The notes beneath the pieces were generated by a model. That model was not told the DNA's origin. It saw nothing but the letters and a program-made list of their open reading frames with translations, and made no database searches. 64,000 nt of DNA, from NCBI RefSeq assembly GCF_000209165.1, contig NC_009045.1, positions 248,001-312,000 on the forward strand, given 5' to 3'. Numbering within the stretch: the first letter of the stretch is position 1; every line of letters begins with the position of its first letter. The position numbers and the translations under genes were made by a program. Positions 40,033 through 50,500 of this stretch are shown here, one piece after another. Source of the stretch: Scheffersomyces stipitis CBS 6054 (taxonomy: Eukaryota > Ascomycota > Pichiomycetes > Serinales > Debaryomycetaceae).

Positions 40033-40366
40033 AAGTCCATGATTTATTCAATTGTTTGTTTTCCTGCCTGCTGCACGCACTTAACTAATATTTAATAACG
40101 AGTTACTGAAATACGCTTCTATCCTCATTGTAGAGTTGTAGCATTGAACGTATATTTTGAAGGAATTTAATAGTTCCAAATTTGTTTCGTTTTTCAGCTA
40201 ATTGTCGCGAAAATGGCTGCGAATTTGTATATGCAAGTTTGCAACATAATTGTTTCACTAACGGTTGCAAAATATGAAACAACAAAAGGCTATAAAGACA
40301 TAGAGACTTTCTACATTCCCCGTAAATTGGTGCTATTCTTCGACTTCAGATTTAATTCTAATAGCA
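40033..40366 (+). promoter_or_regulatory. FIG1 promoter with inverted pheromone-response elements and TATA box
   Basis: The 334-bp gap after CST26 holds TGTTTCA at 40251-40257 and TGAAACA at 40275-40281, a perfect inverted pair separated by 17 bp. TATAAAGA is at 40291-40298, 69 bp upstream of the FIG1 ATG. TGAAACA is the S. cerevisiae Ste12 pheromone-response element. An ORF starting at 40213 overlaps this region and FIG1 in another frame and is rejected. Confidence 0.7.
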
Positions 40367-41137
40367 ATGATATTCGCAATTGTAAAGTTAATCCTGAGGT
40401 GTTACTCGTTGGTACTACTCTTTATAACTGGCTTCCTTCTAGGGTTCCTCTTGATAGGATGTCTGGATCCAACTTCGCTGTTTTCCAATGTATACTTATC
40501 CAAGTTCGAGTTCAATAAAACTTCTGACTTGTACAGCAATGTCAGGGCCGCGTACAAAAGCACAAACTCCTCAACAGAATTGGCTGAAATGTCCATCAGA
40601 GTGGGCTATCTAGGAGTCTGTGTAAATATACAACAGAATATGACATGTACTTCTTTTAGTACCTTGAACACTTTGGCAAACGTATCTGGCATCTCTATTA
40701 TTCCTACTAGCACTAAATCGACCCAACCTCAACTAGATCTTGTTGGCCTAGCAAAGGTCTTCAGTAATATTTGTCATCCGCATATACTTATGACAGTGAT
40801 AATTCTTGTCTTGGTAATGTTGCTACTAATAACATATAGCTCCATTCCCGGCTTCCCAGGTAGACAAAGAACCACAATGATTACAACTGGGTTTGCCCTA
40901 TGTACTGTGCTACTCTGGGGTTTGGGAGCCATGTTGCAGTATGAATGTGTGAGTACTACAAAGAAAATAGTTGCGAAAAGTAGCATGGGGGTAATTTCCG
41001 CCGGAGCAGGCAGTAGGGCACAGGCCATGTCTTGGACGTCCTTTGCATTTATCTTTATTGTATTCTTGGACTGCGTGTATAGAGTGGTGAGGATTCTCAG
41101 AGAGAATAAGAAGAGAGGAGTAGCTGAAAAGTGTTGA
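40367..41137 (+). CDS. FIG1: Fig1, mating-induced Ca2+ influx regulator
   Basis: Fig1 is a claudin-like four-helix plasma-membrane protein induced by pheromone that supports low-affinity Ca2+ uptake and cell fusion during mating. The 256-residue protein has helices at about 8-32, 138-160, 172-195 and 220-245. The first extracellular loop carries possible N-glycosylation sites (NKT, NSS, NMT, NVS) and the family motif G80YLGVC85 followed by C94. The short basic tail (RENKKRGVAEKC) is cytosolic. FIG1 (YBR040W) is two genes from CST26 (YBR042C) in S. cerevisiae, with FAT1 between. Confidence 0.88.
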   Translation: MIFAIVKLILRCYSLVLLFITGFLLGFLLIGCLDPTSLFSNVYLSKFEFNKTSDLYSNVRAAYKSTNSSTELAEMSIRVGYLGVCVNIQQNMTCTSFSTLNTLANVSGISIIPTSTKSTQPQLDLVGLAKVFSNICHPHILMTVIILVLVMLLLITYSSIPGFPGRQRTTMITTGFALCTVLLWGLGAMLQYECVSTTKKIVAKSSMGVISAGAGSRAQAMSWTSFAFIFIVFLDCVYRVVRILRENKKRGVAEKC

Positions 41138-41564
41138 TAATCGTACTTCCTTACAGTAGGAAAACACATTCAGCAATAATCGAGCCTACATCAGCAAAAT
41201 TAAGAAAAAAAGTTAGTAGCTAAAAAAGTAGATTCTGCCAATATATAATAAGCTTACATTACATGTATATAATATTGAAATTCAAAGAATGAAGTCAAAT
41301 TCCACTCCACACTTATAATTATACTTCTAAGTAATTAGCCTTACTATCTTTTCTAATGCCCTGCACACAATTGTTTGGTCCGTTTTCTTTGCGCGCGGAA
41401 CATATCACGTGACAAACTCGAAAATTTGGCAAAGTCGATTTCCACTTTTTTTCACATTGTTAACTAAGAAAATCAACTATAACAAATAGAGAATACGTTT
41501 TTTTAAGGATATCCTAAAATTTTTATTAAGGCCAGGTCCAGTTTTAGTCGATATATCCGGACAA
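41138..41564. promoter_or_regulatory. FIG1 3' flank and TRA1 promoter
   Basis: 427 bp. ATCACGTGAC, a full Cbf1-type site (CACGTG at 41406-41411), lies about 155 bp upstream of the TRA1 ATG, followed by A/T runs including AAAATTTTT near 41516. No RNA gene or ORF of note. Confidence 0.55.
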
Positions 41565-44500
41565 ATGTCGTACACGGCACAGCTAGACGCGTTTGTTTCG
41601 CGTCTCAACGACAATGTCGATTATCGGACTGCCCACTCCATTCTTCTGGAGCTCTTGGACATGATTGAGACGTTCAACGGAGCTGCTGAATACGAGTACT
41701 TCTTAAAGAATCTCGTTCCTATCTTCATCAAAAATCTCGAGGATGTCCCCATTTCGTTTGTCAGCACTTCTCCGGAGCATAAGTTGCGAAACTCTATATT
41801 GGAGATTCTCCACCGTTCTATTATGAATGAAACTTTCCAACCTTTTTCAGAACAGATTCTCGATGCATTGACCAAGATATTGGTAGACGAGAACGAAGAC
41901 AATGGGGTATTGTGTATGAAGATCATTACCAGCTTGCACAAGGCTTATAAAACGAAGTTGGCAGAGAAAGTGCTGCCGTTTGTAGAGATTATCAGCAAGA
42001 TATATGACAATATGCCGAAGACGGTAGCTGATGGGTTCTCTAATAGCGTTGCCAACAACACGGCAAACTCTTCGCAGCTGTCAGAGGACAACGAAGCAGC
42101 CAAGGAAATGTCACCTCCACCTCCTTTCAGCGACGAGAACTCTTCCAAGACATTGAACAAAGCAATGTATTCGTACAAAACACTTGCAGAATGCCCCATA
42201 ACTATGGTTTCCCTCTATTCTTCGTACAAAACGCTCGTACAGACGTCTTTACCTGAGTTTTTGCCAAAAATCATCGAGATTTTGGTTCTACAAGTCGAAG
42301 AACAACGTGTTTTCAGAGAAGAAGCTTCGAAAAATAATAAAATCACCACATCTATATCGCCCAAAATCAAGAACAGACAAGCATACAGTGACTTCATCTT
42401 GGGGCAGGTTAAAGCGGCTTCCTTTTTGGCTTATGTCTTCATCAGAGGCTATGCCAATCAGCATTTGACTCCACAACAATCAGAACAAGTACCCGATGTA
42501 ATCTTGCGATTGCTCCAGGACTGTCCTGCCGAGCTTTCTGTAGCCAGAAAGGAATTGTTACATGCCACCAGACATATTTTGTCAACTTCTTTTCGTGCTC
42601 AGTTCATCCCTAAGATTGAGCTTCTTTTCGATGAGAAAATTTTAATTGGAGATGGCTTGACTTCTTTTGAAACTTTGAGACCATTGGCATATTCCACCGT
42701 GGCAGATTTCATCCATAATGTCCGTAACGAATTGACTCCTAAGCAGATATGGTCTACAGTTACGATCTACTGTGATTTGTTAAAGGACGACTCATTGGCG
42801 TTGACAGTGCAAATCATGAGTGCGAAGTTGTTGTTGAACTTGGTGGAACGCATCATGAAGTTACCCAACAAGCTTGAGGGCAGACAATTATTTATGATCA
42901 TTATTGACTCCTATGCCAAACGGTTCGAAAGCTTGAACAGAAAGTACGACTTTATCATTAACAAACACAACGAGTTCGAAAAGAAACGCGGAATTAAGGA
43001 AATCGAGTCCAAGAAAGCAATTGCAAGGTATTCTTCCAAGATAGCCTCTGAAAACGAAAACGTCATAAAAGATGAAAAAAATGATACCGAGGACATAGAA
43101 ATGATAGACGCTGACGAAGAAACTGCTGCCATCAGCAAAGACACGAATACAATTGTAGAACCGAAGAAAGAAAACGATCAGGATTTTGATATCGAGAAGT
43201 TCATTGATCTTTTCAACATTGAATCATTCTCCCCTATTGCAACTTCTCCTTCTAGTACAAATTCTGACTTATTGAAGGATGCACGCTACCTTTTCAGAAC
43301 GTTGATGACCTTTTTGAAGTCAGTAATCTTTGGCTTGAAGAATTGTAATCCTCCTGTGCCTCCTCAGCCTACTTCAACTGATCCTAAGAATCCTGGTCAA
43401 ACTGTAAACTACGATAAATGGAACGATTCTGCTAAATTGCGATCCTTTGAAGAGGTTAACGTCTTGAGAGCATTGTTCCGTGGTGGTATAAGCTGTTTGA
43501 GATTTTTCTCTGTAGCCAAACCAAAGCCAAGTGTGGCTCAAACAAAGGCATTCGATTTCTCCACTGGTGGACCAAATCTCCCTATAACTTCTTCCAAGGA
43601 GGAGAAGGATCTCATGGAAATATTTGCTACAATATTCATCCATATAGCTCCAGCTTCATTCAACGAAATCGTCAGTGCTGAACTCCCTTTCATGTTTGAA
43701 AGCATGTTGGAGAATGCCGCCTTACTCTACTTGCCGCAGTTTTTCTTAGCCAGTGAAGTTACCTCTGCCAACTTTTCAAGCATCTTGATAGCATTCTTGA
43801 GAGAACATTTGGGACAGTTGGGAAAAGTAGAACTCGTAGAATCGAATATCTTGATAAGGCTTTTCAAGTTATGCTTTATGTCTGTCAACTTGTTCCCTAC
43901 GGCAAACGAGAGTGTGATATTGCCGCATTTGAATTACTTGATATTGGAATCTTTGAAGCTTGCTACAAAGGCCGAAGAACCGATAGTCTATTCCTATTTG
44001 GTGAGAATTTTGTTCAGAAGTATCTGTGGAGGAAGATTCGAAAATTTGTACAAAGAAATCATGCCCATCTTACCAGTTCTTTTGGAGAATCTCAATAAGA
44101 TGATAGCCAACGCTCGCCGGCCATACGAGAGAGAAATATACGTGGAGTTATGCCTTACTGTTCCAGTACGACTTTCTGTTCTTGTTCCACATTTGAACCA
44201 TTTGACCAGACCATTGGTTTATGCACTTAATGGGTCACAAGAGTTAGTCAGTCATGGTTTGCGAACATTCGAGTTGTGCGTTGATAATTTGACAGCAGAA
44301 TACTTCGACCCAATGATCGAACCAGTGATTGATGAAATCATGGCTGCTTTGTGGAAACATCTAGAACCAGTTCCATACCATCATCAACATTCACATACTG
44401 CTATCAGAATCTTGGGTAAGTTGGGTGGTAGAAACCATAAACACTTCAAGCCTATCAACAACTTAGTCACGCAATCAGAATTGGACCAAGAAATCAAAGC

Positions 44501-47500
44501 TTTGTTCCACATTCATGGATTGAATGGCCAAGTTCCCGTATCTATTACTCCAGGTATTCAGTCTGCTATCAAGTTGTTGGAGGATCCTAGATTGAAAGTG
44601 CATTACAGAATAAGTTCGTTCAATTACTTGTCCAGCATTCTCAAGTTGTTCATAGATACTACTCCAATTCCAGAAAACTACTCCGACTTCATTGCTCAAG
44701 GTGTCGAATTCTTGCTGCAAGAAAAGATGAACGAGAGTATGGATCTCGAGAAGTCTGGAATAAAAGACGTTGGTAAATTAGATCGCCAACAAAAGTTGTT
44801 CTCTAGACTATTGGAAGTTTTGTTTTTTTCCATCTCTATTCCTGAGATCAAGGACGAAGCCAACGAGTTAATCGATGGTATCACTACGCATTTCACATTG
44901 TTGTACCTTGGAACTTCTGTTACTGAAAAGGTCAAGAAAAACAGACCATTCTCAGTAAACGACAACGAAGGTAAAGCATACATCAACGAAAATGCGTTCC
45001 TTAATGCTTTAAACTATGCTTTGAGTTTCTGGAATAAAGAAGTCAGAAACAAAGGTATTGACACCATAAAGAGAATATATTCCACAACCGTTACCATTTT
45101 TGGTTCTGATGAAGCTGCTTTGTTTTCACCTGTTTTCCGGTCAATGTTCTACAAGTTCACGCACTGTTGCTATAATGAATATTATTATTCTAAGTTGGGA
45201 GGTATTCTAGGTCTTACTACTATGTTTGAGGATTTAAATATACCCGCCAAGTGGTTTTTCAAGCGCCAATTTGAGCTCGTTAGATCCATTTTCTTTATAC
45301 TAAGAGACACACCTGAAACTGCTCCATTTGAGGTAAGGGATTCTGCCAAGAAGTTAGTTTTGAAACTCCTTCACGATTGCAACAAGGATCTAACCAAGGA
45401 AGTAATTTTGGAGAAGCCTTTCCAAACACTAGTAGGAGCATTGGTGTATGATTTGGCTAGTGCAAATCCACACGTGAGAGAAGTTTCGCAAGAATCTTTG
45501 AAAGTGTTGTCGGACACCACTGGAGTTCCAATTGCTACCATAATGGGACCATGTAAGCATCTTCTACTTACACCTATTTTCGGAAAACCATTGAGAGCTT
45601 TGCCTTTTCCTATGCAAATTGGTAATATTGATGCTATCACATTCTGCTTGAATCTTTCAGATACATTCTTAACCTTCAACGAGGAATTGAACAGATTACT
45701 TTTGGAAGCTTTGGCTTTGGTTGATGCTGAGGATGAATCACTTGCTAACGTGCACAGACTCTATGAATACAGAACCTCTAACCAATTGATAGAGCTACGT
45801 GTTGTTTGCATCAAATTGCTTTCGCTTGCCTTAACAAAACCTGATTTCTCGTTGGGTTCGTTAGCTGAAGCTCGTATTCGTATTTTGGGTGTCTTCTTTA
45901 AAGCATTGTGCAACAAATCTACTGAGATCATCAATGCTGCTCATTTGGGATTGCAATCTAGTTTGCAGGAAAATGCCAAGCTTCCTAAGGAGCTATTGCA
46001 AAACGGTCTTCGTCCCATGTTGATGAATTTGTCTGATCATAAGAAGTTGACGGTCTCAGGATTGGAGGCTCTTGCAAGATTATTGGAATTGTTGATCTCC
46101 TACTTCAGAGTTGAGATTGGCCGTAAGTTATTGGATCATTTAATGGCATGGGCCCAAATTAACACATTAAGACAAATAGCTGGCCAGGGTTTGGATAATA
46201 ACCACACTGTTCAGATTGTTATGGCAATCTTGAATATATTCCATCTTCTTCCACCAAAAGCGTATACATTCATGGAAGAAATCATCAGCACTTTACAATA
46301 CTTAGAAGGTCACTTGGATCGTCACCAAAACTCTCCCTTCAGAGAGCCAGTTTCTAAGTTTTTAAACAGATTTGCTGAGAATTGCATGGATTATTACATC
46401 ACCAACTTCAAGAACAGAAAACTCGGGAACATGCTTGCTTCGATTGCTGGCATGGAAGGCAGTGAGAAGATTAGAAGCGTTGCTAAAGAGAAGTTGGAAG
46501 CAATTTTTACTGATGTTCAAAATGAATCTGTTGATGAGATCAAGGTGGTGAAATTTGCTAACACTATTGATCTTCTTGAGTCAATCACAAAATATGAACA
46601 CGAATGGTTTGACAACCAGAAAGATTTGTTGCTTACTCTCTCAGAGTTGGTAGACAATATTGCAGATATCAAGAGCAATGCTTCTTTGATTTCCTCAGCT
46701 CATTTCCAAGCTGATCAGGCCATTGAAAAGCTTCTGACTATAATTGTTCAATACTTGGTAAGAAACCCCAATCAGGTGGATATTGTTTTCACTGTCGTAG
46801 ATCGTCATTCCAAATTGAAAATTAAGATTCCTAACCAATTAGAAGACTTTATTTTTGATAACATTGTGAAATCTGATGACATCGAATTCAGACAAACCTA
46901 TTTGAACAAATGTATTGATTTTGTTAACGAAAGTGAGCCATGTTTGAAGTCCAAAATATTTTTCTTGAGAAAGGTATTTTCAACAATTCTTATATACGAA
47001 GCTGAAAAGAATGGCAAGATTGACGTGTTCTTCAGCGAGGACTCGTCGCCTGAATGGCTCACAAAGATTTCCAACAACATATGGAAGTCGACCAATGATA
47101 TCATTACTGATCATACCTCCGGTAAGATGGATAGCTACAGATATGCCTTGTTGGAGGTGACAGCGACCTTACTTAAATTGGCTCCTACCTTCATTAGTGG
47201 ATTCCGTAAGGATATCATCAAGTTCAGTTGGAACTATATCAAGTTGGAAGATAATATTACGAAGCAAGTTGCCTATGTTACTACTTCGTACTTCATTTCT
47301 GCCTACGAAACTCCTGCTAAGCTTGCTACTCAAGTGTTCGTTGCGCTTCTTAGAACACACCAAACTGATTCCAGACATTTAGTAAAGCAAGCATTAGACA
47401 TTCTTGCACCTGTGATGTCTGTTAGAGTTGAGCAAGATTCTCCAGACAGTTGGTTGAAATGGCCACGTCGTATTCTTTCTGAAGATGGGTTCAATGTAAC

Positions 47501-50500
47501 GCAAGTATTGAATGTCTATCAGTTCATTATTCAGCATCCTGACCTTTTCTTTGTGGCGAGAGAACATTTTACCTCCAACATAATCACTGCAATGGGTAAG
47601 TTGACCATATTGGCCAATCCTGCAATTGAAAATCAGGTGCTAGCCATTGAGTTAGCCGAACTTATCTTGAAATGGGAAAGAAAGGCAAAGTTGTTGAAGA
47701 GTGAAAAGGAAAGCAATGGAACCCTTGAAAAGGTTGAGGTTACAGAATCAACAGTTAAAGATGAAGAAGCAGACGAAAGCATGGAAGTAGATGAAGAAAA
47801 GGTGAATCCTGATGAAGCCAAAGAAGAAGCTGGTAGTGAAAATGATGCTACAAATGGAAATGAAGAAGAAGACAAAAAGGGATACGAAAGCGATTTCACT
47901 ACTTCTCCTAGTTATTCCATTCCCTTTGGCCAAAGAGAAGCATGTGTTACTTTCTTGATTAGATACGTTTGTATCAGTCCACAGAGAGCATCTGAAAGTG
48001 AACTTGGTCAGAAAGCCTTGGGCATCTTGTACGATTTATTGAGTCCTGATCACTGGTCTGAAGTTTCTGTCAAGCTTACCTTCTTTGAGAAGTTCTTGTT
48101 GTCGAACGATTTGAACTCATCGAACTTGTTGGGCTACTGTTTGAATGCTTTGGAAGTTTTGGGAGTTGTTCTTGAGTGGAAAAAGCTGGAATGGATCGTA
48201 TCCAACCTTCGATATTTGCACAAGCTCTTAGAGAAGTGTATCAAGTCTGATAATCATGATATCCAAGAGGTATTACAGCGTGTTCTCCGTATAGTTTTGC
48301 AAGCTATCAATGACCAGAGGGAATCAGAAGATGACGAAGAAGAAGAAGAAGATGTCAAGGAATTCATTAACTTACTTTCTACTACAGTTTCTGAAGATTT
48401 GGGTGACATGCCATCTGTTGCTGCTGGTGTAACTTTGTCGTGGACATTAGCCAACTATAGACCATCTATATTGGATGCTCTCTTACCACTGATTATGAGA
48501 ACATTCAGCAAGTTGTGTAAGGATCATATTACCATTACACATCAAGGATCTCAATCATCTTCTAAGGATAGTTCCAACTCAGAATACGAAGCTAAGATGA
48601 CTACTAGATTGTTGGAGAAGATTCTCAATTTGTCTTCTATGAGAATCTCGAATTTGGGTGACCAAAGAAGAATCTTCTTATCTTTGTTGGCACAACTTAT
48701 TGAAAGATCATTGGATAAAGACACACTTGAGAAGATCATTAAGATCGTAAAGAACTGGGTCTTTTCAAGAACAGATCTTTTCCCAACTACAAAAGAAAAG
48801 GCAGTCATTTTGTCAAAGATGATGGTGTTTGAAATCAGAGGAGAGCCAACATTGTCGAAAGAATTCTATCAGATTATTGTAGATATCTTTGAAGATGATA
48901 CTTTCAGTTGTACGGAGTTGACAGTCAGAATGGAGCAACCATTCTTAGTGGGAACTCGTTCGGCAGATGTTTCTATTAGACGCAAGTTGATGTCTATTTT
49001 GAACAGTAGCTTGGAGAAGGATATTAGCAAGAGATTGTACTATGTGATTCGAGAGCAGAATTGGGAATTCCTAGCTGATTATCCATGGCTAAACCAAGCA
49101 GTTCAGTTGCTTTATGGCTCCTTTAACTTGGACAAGAGACTACAAGTCGTCGACGAAGAGAACAAGCTTGCGCCATTAAATGCCTTGAAGGTTCCTGATA
49201 TGGATGGTAAGATGGAGATTGAACGTGAAACCAAGGACTTGCAAGAGTTGTTGAAGAAGCACGATGATTTCTTGATCAAGGTTGCTGACGTTAAAGCGGG
49301 TGATGTTCTTGAGCCATTGATTGATTTGTTCTACCAAAGCAGTGAAGCTATTCACCGTGCCTGGTCCAGCATATTCCCCATTGCTTTTATGTCTATTCCA
49401 AGATCTGAACATCTAGATTTCACGAGATTTTTGGTAATTTTGTTGTCGAAGGACTACCACACTCGACAAATCGATAGCAGACCTAATGTGATTCAATCTC
49501 TTTTGGAAGGTATTGCCAAATGTGACGATCTTCAGTTGCCACCATTTGCGGTAGAGTGTCTTGCTTCCAACTTCAATTCCTGGTCGCAAGGTATCCATAT
49601 TCTTGAGAATATTGAGGAACAATCAGTAAATGGAAATGCTGAAGTTCGTGAAGTTACTCAAGATGCTCTCGCCAAATTGTATGCAACATTGAAGGAAGAC
49701 GACATGTTCTATGGATTGTGGAGAAGAAGAGCCAAATATGCCGAGACAATTGGTGCTCTTTCTTTTGAACAGATAGGACTCTGGGACAAGGCTCAACAAT
49801 TATATGAGACTGCTCAAATAAAGGCAAGAAGTGGTGCATTACCATACGGTGAGTCTGAGTATGCACTTTGGGAAGACCATTGGATCTTGTGTGCCGAGAA
49901 ATTGCAACACTGGGACATTCTCACTGATTTGGCCAGACACGAGGGTTTCTCGGACTTGTTGCTTGAATGTGGCTGGAGAGTCGCTGATTGGTACAACGAC
50001 AGAGAAACTCTTGATCAGACTGTCAAGAACGTCATGGATGTTCCTACACCACGTCGTCAAATATTTGAGACCTTCCTTTGTTTGCAAGGATTTGGACAAG
50101 GTAAGGAGACTTTGCAAGACCTCTCAAGGTTATGTGATGAAGGTATCCAATTGGCTTTAAGAAAATGGCATGGATTACCACACAGGTTCAACAATGCTCA
50201 CATTCCGTTGTTGCACACTTTCCAACAGTATGTTGAATTCATGGAAGCCAGCCAGGTTTATGCTAGTTTGGTTTCTACTAACGCTCAGAACTTGGATGTG
50301 AAGTCTCAGGAATTGAAGAGAGTCCTCCAAGTATGGCGTGAAAGATTGCCCAACATCTGGGATGATATCAACATCTGGAACGATCTTGTGACGTGGCGTC
50401 AACATGCCTTCCAAGTCATCAATAAGGTCTACATGCCTTTCATTCCTATGTTGCAACAATCCAACTCAGGTGGAAATGCCAACTCGTATGCCTACCGTGG

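Noticed and set aside
40213..40518. ORF starting upstream of FIG1 and overlapping its start
   Set aside because: Overlaps FIG1 in another frame and covers the pheromone elements and TATA box.
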